Program-made: the position numbers and the translations under genes
Assembly (NCBI RefSeq): GCF_008633915.1
Contig: NZ_VJNV01000023.1
Location: 1-64,000 of the forward strand
Direction: 5' to 3'
Length of the DNA: 64,000 bases
From: Campylobacter sp. LR291e
GTDB lineage: Bacteria > Campylobacterota > Campylobacteria > Campylobacterales > Campylobacteraceae
The notes under the pieces: model-generated
Database searches by the model: none
Seen by the model: only the letters and a program-made list of their open reading frames with translations
Told to the model about the DNA's origin: nothing
In this document: positions 1 through 9,304 of the stretch, one piece after another
Position numbering within the stretch: the stretch's first letter is position 1
How the letters are laid out: every line of letters begins with the position of its first letter

Positions 1-888
1 GAAAGTTAATTTTTTTTGTATAGCCACGCTAATAACCATCTCCTGTTGGCATGGTAAATAAATTATATTTTTTAACAAATTATCCACTGCTTTTTTAGCA
101 CCTGCGTAAGCTTCGTTATAATAATCATGCACTAAAATAACGTCTAAATTTATCATTTTAGGATAAAAGTACTCAAGTCCTGCTAAGATAGGTTCATATA
201 GGTCACAATCTATATTTACAAAGTAAAATTTTTCTTTTTCTAAATTTTTATCATCTTGCACATTTTGTGGAAACCAACCCTTTTTAATGATAATATTTTT
301 TAGATTTTGCATTTTTGACATAACTAAATATAAAAGTATCGCTTAAATGTCCTTTTTATGGTTTTGTTTAAGGAAATTTCACAAATCTTTTTCACTAAAA
401 CCTTAAAAGCTATCAAAAAGATAAAGTTTTTTATCACAAAAATGCACGTTAGTCTCATTTGCAAATTTTCCTTGAAAAACTCAAAGTTCAGCCACATTTC
501 CCTTTTAAATCAAATTCCTTACATTGCATAGCAAAATTCTTTAAAAATAAAATTCTAGTCTTTATTCTTAAAAAGCCATAACTGCTATCTATTTTGACTA
601 ATGGGATATTAAAATTTTTAAGTAAGTTGTTTTGGTATATCATACATACCAACTAAAGATGCGATTATAATTTTATCAAATTCGTAGTTTTTAAGTTCAT
701 TTGGATTTTTAATATCTAGGATATAGATTTTTTCTTTATGAGATATTTCTATTGTATCTTTCCACTTTTTAGGGTTATTATCGACAAAAAATAAAACTTC
801 ATTTTTATCGCTTACCTCCCCCCCCCATAAGTTTTTTAAAGATATTTATCCCAGAGCTACCTGCTCCAAAAATAATAACTTTTTGCAT
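1..888 (-). pseudogene. Decayed TylF-like methyltransferase gene with G9 tract (3' end outside window)
   Basis: Read from 888 leftwards. The first codons give a Rossmann-like start (QKVIIFGAGSSGINIF) after a good ribosome site (AAAGGAG). Nine G follow at 818-826. With G9 the frame closes at 805-807; with G8 it would continue to a stop at 618-620. Later pieces in other frames show class I/TylF methyltransferase signatures: GNVAEL then VFQGKFANETN, KKLYLFDSF near 415-440, and an open stretch from 321 to the window edge with IDCDLYEPILAGLEYFYP and HDYYNEAYAG. At least two further frameshifts and a TGA at 481-483 interrupt it. The family usually methylates sugars or small molecules; in Campylobacter such genes sit in phase-variable surface-glycan or flagellar glycosylation loci. 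I call it a pseudogene because changing the tract alone would not restore the reading frame. Confidence 0.8.
818..826 (-). repeat. Homopolymeric G9 tract (contingency-type)
   Basis: Nine C on the given strand, nine G in the coding sense of the methyltransferase remnant, about 20 codons after its start. Tracts of 8-11 G are the classic slipped-strand phase-variation element of Campylobacter. I saw no other G or C run this long in the window. At G9 the local frame is OFF; G8 would open it for about 65 more codons. Confidence 0.85.
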
Positions 889-924
889 TTTTTCTCCTTT
901 AAATAAATTTGCGTTAATGATATA

Positions 925-1560
925 TTAAATTAATTTGAAAATACCTTGCAAACCTGTAATCATCATTTTTGCCCCAACTGCTACTATAAATACTTGAGTA
1001 ATTCTTGCTATTACATGTAAGATTAAGGTGCCTAAAATTTTTTCAATGGTGGCTGCGTAATGAAATAAGATAAACAAAAATAAAAAAGATGCTAAGACCG
1101 AAAAGGTAGCTATTAAAAGCCCTGAAAGTTCAGATATTACTATAACAGTTGCTAAGGTACCAGGTCCTATAAGCATAGGAAAGGCCATAGGTACAAGACT
1201 TTGTTTTAAAAGTTCTTTCTCACTCATTGTTTTAAAATGTGAAAAATCCTGCGTTTTGGCTGAAAAAAGCAAATTTTTTATAGACATTACAATGAGTATT
1301 AGACCTCCGCCCACTCGTAAATCATCTAAATTTATTCTAAATACATAGGACATAAAAAAAGGACCTGTAAATAAAAAAACTAAAACTATTATAAAACCCG
1401 TATAAAGTATAGCCCTAAAAAGTTTTTTTCGCAAAAGCAAGGGCAAACCCTGACTCATTGCTAAAAATTGGGTTAAATTCCCAAAAGGATTTAAAACTGC
1501 AAGTATAGTAACACAGGCAAGTAAAATGGCCTCTACTTCGTTTTCTAAAATCTCAAACAT
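925..1560 (-). CDS. MarC/UPF0056 family integral membrane protein
   Basis: A roughly 211-residue multi-spanning inner-membrane protein with about six hydrophobic segments. The N-terminal VTILAVLNPFGNLTQFLAMSQG and the later MAFPMLIGPGTLATVIV match the MarC (UPF0056) family, whose molecular function is unsettled; the old link to multiple antibiotic resistance is weak. I chose the ATG at 1560; an in-frame TTG lies five codons upstream (1575). The start lies inside the last codons of msrB, so the two are probably translationally coupled and co-transcribed. The family call is secure; the function is unknown. Confidence 0.85.
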   Translation of the reverse strand: MFEILENEVEAILLACVTILAVLNPFGNLTQFLAMSQGLPLLLRKKLFRAILYTGFIIVLVFLFTGPFFMSYVFRINLDDLRVGGGLILIVMSIKNLLFSAKTQDFSHFKTMSEKELLKQSLVPMAFPMLIGPGTLATVIVISELSGLLIATFSVLASFLFLFILFHYAATIEKILGTLILHVIARITQVFIVAVGAKMMITGLQGIFKLI

Positions 1561-1909
1561 CGCTTTTAAAATCAAGGCTAATTGAATTTACGCAGTGCCT
1601 TATATTTTTATGCGTAAAGCCCTCGCCTATAAAAATATGACCTAAATGACCCCCACAATTTGCACAGACAATCTCAGTTCTTCTTCCGTCTTTATCAGGA
1701 ATCTTCTTAACACTATCCTTAATCTCATTATCAAAGCTAGGCCAACCACAACCTGATTTAAATTTATCATTTGAGTTATAAAGTGGCACGCCACACTGCT
1801 TACAAAGATAAATTCCTTTTTCATAAAAATCATTAAATTTACCAGAAAATGGTGCTTCTGTGCCTTTATCTATAATAACTCTTTTTTCTTCGTCGCTTAA
1901 ATTTTTCAT
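1553..1909 (-). CDS. msrB: Peptide-methionine (R)-S-oxide reductase MsrB
   Basis: Reduces the R epimer of methionine sulfoxide in proteins during oxidative-damage repair. The 118-residue protein is a complete single SelR domain: two zinc CxxC pairs (CKQC near 36-39 and CANC near 82-85), the CGWPSF motif, and the catalytic cysteine in RHCVNS near the end, where many homologues read RYCIN. There is no signal peptide, so it is cytoplasmic. AAAGG precedes the ATG and a TATAAT lies about 30 bases upstream. It leads a two-gene unit with the MarC-like gene. Confidence 0.95.
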   Translation of the reverse strand: MKNLSDEEKRVIIDKGTEAPFSGKFNDFYEKGIYLCKQCGVPLYNSNDKFKSGCGWPSFDNEIKDSVKKIPDKDGRRTEIVCANCGGHLGHIFIGEGFTHKNIRHCVNSISLDFKSDV

Positions 1910-1937
1910 ATCAAACCTTTAAAATTTTAAAAGCCTT

Positions 1938-1943
1938 ATTATA
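1938..1943 (-). promoter_or_regulatory. Predicted -10 element for msrB
   Basis: A TATAAT hexamer on the minus strand within AGTATAAT, giving a predicted transcript start near 1931 and a leader of about 20 bases before the msrB ATG at 1909. It overlaps the region where the divergent DUF455 gene must also start, so the two promoters are back to back. Confidence 0.5.
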
Positions 1944-1950
1944 CTAAAAT

Positions 1951-1970
1951 ACCCTTATTTATTAAAGGGT
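1951..1970 (+). promoter_or_regulatory. Short hairpin covering the DUF455 gene ribosome site
   Basis: ACCCTT (1951-1956) can pair with AAGGGT (1965-1970) across an eight-base loop. The right arm contains the AAAGGG ribosome-binding sequence of the gene starting at 1975. If transcribed, the stem could mask ribosome binding; if transcription starts inside it, it has no effect. The stem is only six pairs. Confidence 0.3.
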
Positions 1971-1974
1971 TAGT

Positions 1975-2766
1975 ATGAAAGAATTTTTTTCTAGCATAGA
2001 AAAAATTTTGTATGAAAATGATTTAGGGCTTAAATTTAAGGAATTTGAAAACTTTTTTGATGATTTTAAAAGTACTAAAATAATATTTAATATGCAAACT
2101 ATACCTCTTGAAAAAGATTTAATTAATACGAATTTAAAGGTACTGCACCCAACTCGCATAAGAAGACCAAAATCTACAAATAGCAATACGGCCTTGGCTA
2201 AGATTATACACTCTGTTGCTCATATTGAATTTTGTGCTATAAATTTAGCCCTTGATGCCTTGTATCGTTTTAAGGATTTGCCTATGCAATTTTACAAGGA
2301 CTGGCTAGAAGTAGCAGACGAAGAGATTAAGCATTTTAAGCTTTTAGTAAGGGCCTTAAATGAGCTTGGTTTTGAGTATTCAAGTTTTGCTGTGCATAAT
2401 AATTTATATGAGGCCATGAATTTAACAAAAGATAATTTAGCACTTCGTATGGGCGTGGTACATAAGGGCTTAGAGGCAAAAGGACTTGATGCAAATCCTT
2501 TTGTAATAGCTAAAATTCAACATTCTAATAATCCTATAAAAAGTTATATAGAAGAAGTTCTGAAAATCATTTTAGAAGATGAGATAAAGCATGTTAAAAA
2601 GGGCAATATCTGGTGGGAATTTGCTAAAAAAGATATGGACTTTTTAAGCATTTGCAAGGACTTTAATCAATTTTGTTTAGCTGGAAAAAAGCTAAATATT
2701 CACGCAAGATTAAGGGCTGGTTTTAAAAAAGAAGAATTAATCAAGCTAGAAAATTTTTATAATTAA
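1975..2766 (+). CDS. DUF455 family ferritin-like protein
   Basis: A soluble 263-residue protein of the DUF455 family. The helical core carries carboxylate and histidine motifs expected of a ferritin-like di-metal site: HSVAHIEFCAINLA near 75-90, VADEEIKHFKLL near 112-123 and LEDEIKHVKKGN near 203-214, with HKGLEAKGLD between the last two. Some ferritin-like relatives act in tRNA hydroxylation, but the substrate here is unknown and I assign no function. It is single and divergent from msrB; AAAGGG precedes the ATG. In C. jejuni an equivalent gene also lies beside msrB (from memory). Confidence 0.75.
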   Translation: MKEFFSSIEKILYENDLGLKFKEFENFFDDFKSTKIIFNMQTIPLEKDLINTNLKVLHPTRIRRPKSTNSNTALAKIIHSVAHIEFCAINLALDALYRFKDLPMQFYKDWLEVADEEIKHFKLLVRALNELGFEYSSFAVHNNLYEAMNLTKDNLALRMGVVHKGLEAKGLDANPFVIAKIQHSNNPIKSYIEEVLKIILEDEIKHVKKGNIWWEFAKKDMDFLSICKDFNQFCLAGKKLNIHARLRAGFKKEELIKLENFYN

Positions 2767-2955
2767 ACTCAATCTAAAATATATTTGTGATATTGTGTTC
2801 TTTGATTTGTTGGCGAAAGTGAGTTTTAAAATTTCGCTTAAATCTATTATATTAGTATATTTTTTAAGCATATTATTGTACCACTCACTTCACATTTTTT
2901 TAAATATAAAAATATGACTAATAAAGAAATTTAATCCCACCAAAGTGGCGAGGTA

Positions 2956-4950
2956 TTATTTAAATTTAAATTTATTCAAGCTTTCATTGAGTTTAATGGC
3001 TTGATTGTTTAACTCATTTGAATATGATTGTATTTGCTTGTCAATTTGTGCAAGTTCTCTAACACAATCTACTATAAAGCCATTATTTTGAAGGCTTGAA
3101 CTAGTATTTTTATGGATAATATTCATTTATTTTATATCTTCAAGCGGGGTAGAAATGACCTTATTTATAGTTTCAGCAAGTTTTTTCATATCATATTTCA
3201 TGGTGATTGACTGATCTGCAAGTTCTCTTCTAGTTTTTTGAGTTTTCTTGCATTTGGGTACTTATGTCATCAATTGACTTTAAAAGTTTTTTTACTATTG
3301 CATCAGTTTGGGTTATTGATTGTTGAGTTCTTTCGGCTAAGGAGCGAACTTCATCGGCCACCACGGAAAAACCACGTCCATGTTCTCCAGCCCTAGCTAT
3401 TTCAATGGCTACATTAAGGGCCAGTAAATTTGTTTGGTCTGCAATGTCAGTAATAATCTTTAATATATCTAAAATTTCTCTTGCTTTGTTGTTTAAGATA
3501 TTAAAATTATTAGTGATTTCTTGTACTATCTTGGATATTATCATAAATGCTATCTATGATTTGTTCTGTTATTTTAGAATCGCTTATTACCATTTCAAGA
3601 TGTGCTTTTGTCTGTTGTGAGTGATTAACGTTAGTTTGAACTGCTTTTTGATTAAGCTCACCTAAATTTTTATTTTTATCACTAATGCTAGTATTGTCGC
3701 TAAGATTTTTAGAAATATTCATAAAAGAATCTGAAATTTTAAGATTTTCACTAGTTTGCTTAGAAGTTTGTGAAATGATATTTCTTGTATAATCTATAAA
3801 GGTATTAATAGGCTTTGTGATAAACCTTATATCATCGTGACTTCTAACATCTATTTTTTCTGTTAAAATTTTATTAGATATGATAAAATCAATCTTTTTT
3901 GTGATATTTCTTAGATTACCTAACATATTTTTAATTATAGCAATGGATAAAACAAGGGTTACTAAGATTATCACTGCTTCAAGTATAATTAATATTAAAA
4001 AATACGATTTTAAATCAGAAATAATTTTGCAATATTTAAATTTACCCCACTTACAATCTTATCTTACACATTTTTAAGACATCAATCTTTTGAGTAATGG
4101 TATCAAACCAAGTTTTAGCAGGTACGCCGTATTCTCCTTGAGTGTACTTTGCTATTAAGATATCTCTCATTTTTTGTACTTCGTTAAAACTTTTATCATT
4201 AATAGCATTATCATAAAAGGCTATATCATCTTTATTTGCAAAATTTTTAAAAAGCTTTACAAAGGCTTCTTGTTCGGTTATTAGACTTAAAAATTTATTA
4301 TAAGCTGCAATTTGTGTTGGCATGCTTGTAACAAAGATAGCATTTGCAGTGGCCCTTTCAAGACCTGCTCTTTCTTTTGCATATAAAAAATTGACATAAG
4401 CTAGGGTTTGTGTGGCTATATTAATATTATCAATTAATTTAATTGTATTAAACTACCACCTAAAAGTACGTCAATGGTGTTTGTATAATAATTCACGGTT
4501 TGACCTGTTAATGGGGTTGAGTTAATAGACTCATCGGCGTTTTTTCTAGTAGTAGAAAGTTTTTGTAATTCTTCTATACCATTTTTTAAATATCCTAAAT
4601 AAAGTTCATTAACATCAGTGGTATTTTTGATAAAATCAAGTAAATTTTTATGCTTTTCATCTGTTAATTTGCGTTGATTAACTAATTCATTTGCAAAGGC
4701 CTTTCCCTTGCTAGATAAAAAACCAGCACTCATACCTCTTTCTTTTTGCATTTCATGCACTAACTAGATATTCTTTCTGATATAAAAATTTGATTTTGTA
4801 GTTGTATATTTTGCTTTACTAAGCTATGAGTTCTGCTAAGTTCGTATACTAAGAAAAAAGTAGGGCAAGGGATGGGATTAAAACTAATGAAGAGCTTAAA
4901 AAATAAGCAATTTAAGCATAAAAATTTTAGTAGATTTTTTTGAAAAATGA
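2956..4950 (-). pseudogene. Shattered NIT-sensor methyl-accepting chemotaxis protein gene
   Basis: Read right to left, the pieces of one receptor appear in changing frames. A signal-anchor remnant with in-frame stops (4800-4950) is followed by the sensor motif HEMQKERGMSAGFLSS near 4740, more sensor ending in TWFDTITQKIDVLK near 4090, a second membrane segment with a HAMP-like stretch (3974-3700), the signalling hairpin ([20 protein letters not shown], then [20 protein letters not shown], 3450-3300), and the tail to a stop at 2956-2958. At least four frame breaks or stops separate them. The ligand region resembles the NIT (nitrate/nitrite-sensing) domain. The 190 bases beyond the stop (2767-2955) hold nothing I can name. 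Confidence 0.88.
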
Positions 4951-5145
4951 TTTATTTGTTAAATTTTTTTGTTTAAATTATAAATTTTTATATTTTTACA
5001 AGGGCTTTAAAGATTGATATTTTAGGCATTTAATGCTTTTTTAACTTTTGTTTAAAGATATTATAAATAGCTTATTATTTGATTTTACTTTAAATTTGAC
5101 TGGGCATTACCATTTTACACAATAATTTATAAATTGTTACAAAAT

Positions 5146-6165
5146 TTATCGTTTTTTAATGCTTTTTGCTAAAAAAATACATAAGATTATAAGAAAACTA
5201 ACGCAAAGCACTTCTATAATGATGAGTATTATAAAATATGATTTTAGCTTTAAGATTATTTGATTTATCTCTTCTTTAAGCTCATTTACAAGCTCATTTT
5301 CTATATCTTTTAATAAATCAATCTTTTTGGTAATAGTATCAAACCAAGTAATTACATTTACATTATATTCCCCTAAGTTATGCTTTGCATATATAGTACT
5401 TCTCATGTTTTGAACTTCTTCAAAAATTTGATTTTGGCTTATTTCATTATAAATATCTATGTTAGTTAAGGACCCTAGCGATTTAAATAAGTTTATATAA
5501 ATTTCTTGCTGGGATACAAGGGTTAAAAATTTGGTGTAAGCGTTGTTAGAAAGGGCTTTATTAGTGATAAAAATATCATTTACAAAGGCCCTTTCTATCC
5601 CTGTTTTTTCCTTTGCATATAAAAAATAAGTATAAGATAGACTTTTTCTAGCAATATTAGCATTATTTATCAATTTATTTGCATTTAGGGAGTTATCAAG
5701 CAAATCTTGTATGGTGTTTGAATAATAATTTAGAATTTCATTGATTAAATTTTCACTTTTTAAACCATTATCAACATTGCTTCTAATCTTTGTAATAAGT
5801 TTTAAATTTTCAATCCCTTGGTGTATTAAATATATATAATTTACATTAACATTTTTCATTTTTTCAATGAAAAGCAACAATTGATTATATTTTTTATCAC
5901 TTTTTAGTCTTTGGGCTTTTAACTCGTTTGCAAAACGTTCTTTATTGCTTGATAAAAAGCCTATACTCATTCCCCTTTCTTTTTGCATTTCGTGTATAAG
6001 GGCTGAGAATTTTTCAGAGATTAAAATTTGATTTTGTAATTTATCGTTATCATCTAGTAAAAAATAGGTTTTATTAAGTTCATTTGCAAGAAAAAAAAAT
6101 ATAGCAAATAAAGGAGCAGTAGCAAGTAGCATAATCTTAATTTTTAGGTTAAATTTAGTAATCAT
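5146..6165 (-). CDS. Truncated chemoreceptor: NIT-type sensor half only
   Basis: About 339 residues with a membrane anchor near 10-30, a long helical periplasmic region holding IHEMQKERGMSIGFLSSN (the NIT-like signature) and ITWFDTITKKIDLLKD, and a second membrane segment at the C-terminus. It stops right after IFLAKSIKKR, where a receptor of this family would enter its HAMP and methyl-accepting domains; neither is present downstream. The sensor resembles that of the neighbouring broken receptor, so the two are paralogues. The second ATG (6165) has GGAA at proper spacing; an ATG at 6177 is possible. It is either a remnant or an orphan sensor. The 195 bases to 4951 show no gene. Confidence 0.7.
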   Translation of the reverse strand: MITKFNLKIKIMLLATAPLFAIFFFLANELNKTYFLLDDNDKLQNQILISEKFSALIHEMQKERGMSIGFLSSNKERFANELKAQRLKSDKKYNQLLLFIEKMKNVNVNYIYLIHQGIENLKLITKIRSNVDNGLKSENLINEILNYYSNTIQDLLDNSLNANKLINNANIARKSLSYTYFLYAKEKTGIERAFVNDIFITNKALSNNAYTKFLTLVSQQEIYINLFKSLGSLTNIDIYNEISQNQIFEEVQNMRSTIYAKHNLGEYNVNVITWFDTITKKIDLLKDIENELVNELKEEINQIILKLKSYFIILIIIEVLCVSFLIILCIFLAKSIKKR

Positions 6166-6241
6166 TAATTTTTCCATTAAAAGTTTTGAAAAATATTATA
6201 ATCATTATTTATTAAATGAATTTTAAACAAAAAGATTTTTT

Positions 6242-6901
6242 TTAAATATTTTGTAAATGAGTTTGTAAATTTCTAAAATTATCAAAGCCACTTTTAGAAT
6301 TAATCTTATTTTCTAAAAGCTTTAAAAACTCAGTTCTGTCTATATTTTTAGCACCCATAAATTCTAAATGCTTATTATAAACTTGACAATCTATTAAAAA
6401 ATTATATTCTTTTAATAGTTTGCAAAGTGCGATTAAAGCTATTTTTGAGACATTTTTTTTAAGGCTTACCATGCTTTCTCCAAAAAACATTTTACCTATG
6501 ATAAGTCCATAAATTCCACCTATTAATTTATCATTTTCATAAAGTTCAAGGCTGTGTGCTACTCCTTTTTTAAAAAGGGTGTTATAGGTCTTTATAAATT
6601 CATTATCTATCCAAGTTTTTTCCCTATTTGCACAAAGTTTAATAAGGCTTAAAAAATCATAATCAAGCCTGAATTCATAGCAGTTTAAAAATTTTTTTAT
6701 GCTTTTTTGTATGTGAATTTGATTTGGAAATAAAACGCAACGTGGATTTGGACACCACCAAGTAACAGGCTTACTAGTCCAAGGAAAAAGCCCAAATTCA
6801 TAGGCATTTATTATAAAATCACAATCTAAATTAGGGGTTAAAAAAACGGGGGCATCACTCGGGGCGTTTAATAATTTAGAATACAACTGAGATTTGTTCA
6901 T
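6242..6901 (-). CDS. aat: Leucyl/phenylalanyl-tRNA-protein transferase
   Basis: Adds Leu or Phe to N-terminal Lys/Arg of proteins, creating N-degrons that ClpS delivers to ClpAP. The roughly 219-residue product has the family signatures: YEFGLFPWTSKPVTWWCPNPRC near 37-58 (FPW and WWxPxPR) and GGIYGLIIGKMFFGESMVS near 140. I use the ATG at 6901; an upstream in-frame GTG (6931) would add ten residues lying inside clpA. The start overlaps the clpA 3' end by 26 bases. Together with clpS and clpA just upstream it forms a complete N-end-rule degradation set. Confidence 0.92.
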   Translation of the reverse strand: MNKSQLYSKLLNAPSDAPVFLTPNLDCDFIINAYEFGLFPWTSKPVTWWCPNPRCVLFPNQIHIQKSIKKFLNCYEFRLDYDFLSLIKLCANREKTWIDNEFIKTYNTLFKKGVAHSLELYENDKLIGGIYGLIIGKMFFGESMVSLKKNVSKIALIALCKLLKEYNFLIDCQVYNKHLEFMGAKNIDRTEFLKLLENKINSKSGFDNFRNLQTHLQNI

Positions 6902-9014
6902 TTTTATCAAGCTTGATTTTAGCCTTACCACCTTTTTTCAAGCGACCAAATAAAATTTCATCGCTTAATTTTTCGCCGATTTGTTCGCTTATAACGCGTT
7001 TTAAAAGCCTAACGCCAAATTCCTTTTTATAAGCTAGTCTTGCTAAATGAATTTTTACCTTCATATCAGCACTAAGACTTACGATTTTTAAATTTTGTGA
7101 AATTTCATCTAATTCTTTTTGAACGATTTTTGCTAAAATTTCATCATCTAAGTCATTAAAATGTAAAATTTTATCTATTCTATTTATAAATTCAGGTGCG
7201 AAAAATTCCTTTATAGCCCTATCGTTTTTTTTACTTGTAGAGCTTAAAAAACCAAGTTCGTTATTATCTTTTAAACCTAAATTTGAAGTCATTATTATAA
7301 TGGTATTTTTAAAATCAGCCTTTAAGCCACTATTATCTGTTAAAGTTGCATTGTCAAAAATTTGCAAAAAGGTATTGCTAAGGTCAGGGTGTGCCTTTTC
7401 TATCTCATCAAAAAGCACTACGCTAAAAGGATTTTTTCTTATAGCATTACTTAAAAGTCCACCTTCTTCATACCCTACATATCCAGCTGGAGAGCCTATT
7501 AGCTTACTTAAAGAATGCTTTTCTGCATACTCACTCATATCAAAACGTTCTAAATTTAAGCCTAAAAAATTTGCTAACTTCTTACAAAGTTCAGTTTTTC
7601 CAACTCCACTTGAACCTGTAAATAAAAACACACCCTTTGGTGAATTTTGATTCTTAAACCCTGCCCAGCTTTGCTTTAAACTTGCACAAAGTCCATCTAT
7701 TACTTCATCTTGTCCAAAAATTTTTGTTTTTAAATTTGAGTTTAAATTTAAAAGGGCCTTATTTGTATCAAGTTCAAAAATTTTATGAGAATGAGTCATT
7801 TTTGCTAGTGTATCTTCTAAATCCTTTAAGCTAGGCGTTCTTTTTTTCTTTGCGTTTAAAACAAAGGAAGCCCCAAGTTCGTCGATTAAATCAATAGCAC
7901 TATCAGGCAAGAATTTATCATGGAAAAATTTCTTAGCTAATTCAACGCAAGCCTTTAAAATTTCATCATTTAATTTTATATGATGAAAGCTTTCATATTT
8001 GCTTTTTAAGCCTTTTAATATAAGCAAACATTCTTCTTCGCTTGGTTCATCGACATTTATCTTAGCAAATCTACGACTCAATGCCTTATTTTTATCAAAG
8101 GTATTTTTATATTCTAAAAAGGTAGTAGCCCCTATACATTTTAAGCTACCATTGCTAAGTGATGGTTTTAATAAATTCGCACAATCTGCATTATTTTCAC
8201 CGGCTGCTCCAGCCCCAACAATGGTATGAATTTCATCTATAAATAAAATAGCATTTGGCATTTTTTCAAGTTCATTTAAAACACTTTTAATGCGTTTTTC
8301 AAAGTCACCTCTATACTTTGTACCCGATAATAAAGCACCTAAATCAAGGCTATAAATTTGAGCATCTTCTAAATTTTTTGGCACTTCTTTGTTAGCAATC
8401 TTTAAGGCTAGTCCCTCAACAATAGCTGTTTTTCCAACACCGGCCTCGCCTATTAAGATAGGATTATTTTTCTTTCTACGAACTAAAATTTGCATCATTC
8501 TTTCAAGTTCGAAATTTCTTCCTACTAATGGGTCTATTTTACCATTATTTGCAAGGGCTGTTAAATTTATAGTGTAAAGATTTAAATTTTCTACATTATT
8601 CATATTTTTTAAGGATGAAAGCTTATCTAAGTTTAGCCCATGTTTTTGAAGTAAATAGCTAGAATACGAACGTTTATCAATTAAAATTTGTTCTAAAAAA
8701 TCAACTATTTTAATATTTATTTTTGGATTTTTCTTTTTAAAATTATTTAAAATTTCATCAAGTACAACAGAAACTATAGGAGTGGTATTTTTTTCCTTTA
8801 AAATCTCGTTTTTATCGGCTATATAGCCTCTAAGTTCCCTTTCTAAAAGCTCAAAATCTCCATCTGCGTACTCTTTAAAAATTTCCTTAAAATTATTGCT
8901 TAACTTTAAAAGTGCAAAAAGTACATGTTCACAAGTTATAAATTCATGGTGATTTATCACGCTTAAATGTTTTGCGTTATCAAAAAAACTTTTTAATTCT
9001 TCATCGTATTTCAT
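6876..9014 (-). CDS. clpA: ATP-dependent Clp protease ATP-binding subunit ClpA
   Basis: The AAA+ unfoldase that feeds substrates to ClpP. The 712 residues comprise a Clp N-domain (about 1-140), a first ATPase module with GEAGVGKT near 190 and LFIDEIHT, and a second with GSSGVGKT near 465, VVLFDEIEKAHPD and the C-terminal ClpB-D2-small domain. There is no ClpB-type middle coiled coil. The length matches Campylobacter ClpA. Its ATG shares a base with the clpS stop, so clpS-clpA are coupled. Confidence 0.95.
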   Translation of the reverse strand: MKYDEELKSFFDNAKHLSVINHHEFITCEHVLFALLKLSNNFKEIFKEYADGDFELLERELRGYIADKNEILKEKNTTPIVSVVLDEILNNFKKKNPKINIKIVDFLEQILIDKRSYSSYLLQKHGLNLDKLSSLKNMNNVENLNLYTINLTALANNGKIDPLVGRNFELERMMQILVRRKKNNPILIGEAGVGKTAIVEGLALKIANKEVPKNLEDAQIYSLDLGALLSGTKYRGDFEKRIKSVLNELEKMPNAILFIDEIHTIVGAGAAGENNADCANLLKPSLSNGSLKCIGATTFLEYKNTFDKNKALSRRFAKINVDEPSEEECLLILKGLKSKYESFHHIKLNDEILKACVELAKKFFHDKFLPDSAIDLIDELGASFVLNAKKKRTPSLKDLEDTLAKMTHSHKIFELDTNKALLNLNSNLKTKIFGQDEVIDGLCASLKQSWAGFKNQNSPKGVFLFTGSSGVGKTELCKKLANFLGLNLERFDMSEYAEKHSLSKLIGSPAGYVGYEEGGLLSNAIRKNPFSVVLFDEIEKAHPDLSNTFLQIFDNATLTDNSGLKADFKNTIIIMTSNLGLKDNNELGFLSSTSKKNDRAIKEFFAPEFINRIDKILHFNDLDDEILAKIVQKELDEISQNLKIVSLSADMKVKIHLARLAYKKEFGVRLLKRVISEQIGEKLSDEILFGRLKKGGKAKIKLDKNEQISVVF

Positions 9015-9304
9015 TATTCTTCTTCTACTATGCTTTGTAATGGAAAATTTGCAAGTCTTGCAGCACTTCTTACCCTTTTTTGCTTAGAAAGTGCTATTTC
9101 TTGGCTATAAATGCCACAAATTCCACTGCCCTTATTGTGTATATCAAGCATGATTTTACTAGCACTATCCATATCGTGTCCAAAAATATTCATTAAAATT
9201 TCAACTACAAAGTCCATAGTGGTAACATCATCATTTATTAATATAACCTTGTATAGTTTTGGTTCTTTAAGTTCGATATCTTCAAGTGTTTTTTCTTTAG
9301 GCAT
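9014..9304 (-). CDS. clpS: ClpA adaptor protein ClpS
   Basis: Recognises N-end-rule substrates and delivers them to ClpA. The 96-residue sequence shows the family core VILINDDVTTMDFVVEILM (the N-degron pocket region) and a later AxxxMxxxH-like segment (SASKIMLDIHNKGSGICGIY). The start overlaps the thioredoxin-like gene stop by one base and its stop overlaps the clpA start by one base. Confidence 0.95.
   Translation of the reverse strand: MPKEKTLEDIELKEPKLYKVILINDDVTTMDFVVEILMNIFGHDMDSASKIMLDIHNKGSGICGIYSQEIALSKQKRVRSAARLANFPLQSIVEEE

Noticed and set aside
2767-2955. A 42-codon minus-strand open frame (MLKKYTNIIDLSEILKLTF...) in the gap after the DUF455 gene
   Set aside because: Short, no ribosome site, runs into the end of the DUF455 gene and matches nothing I recognise; possibly a remnant but not supportable.
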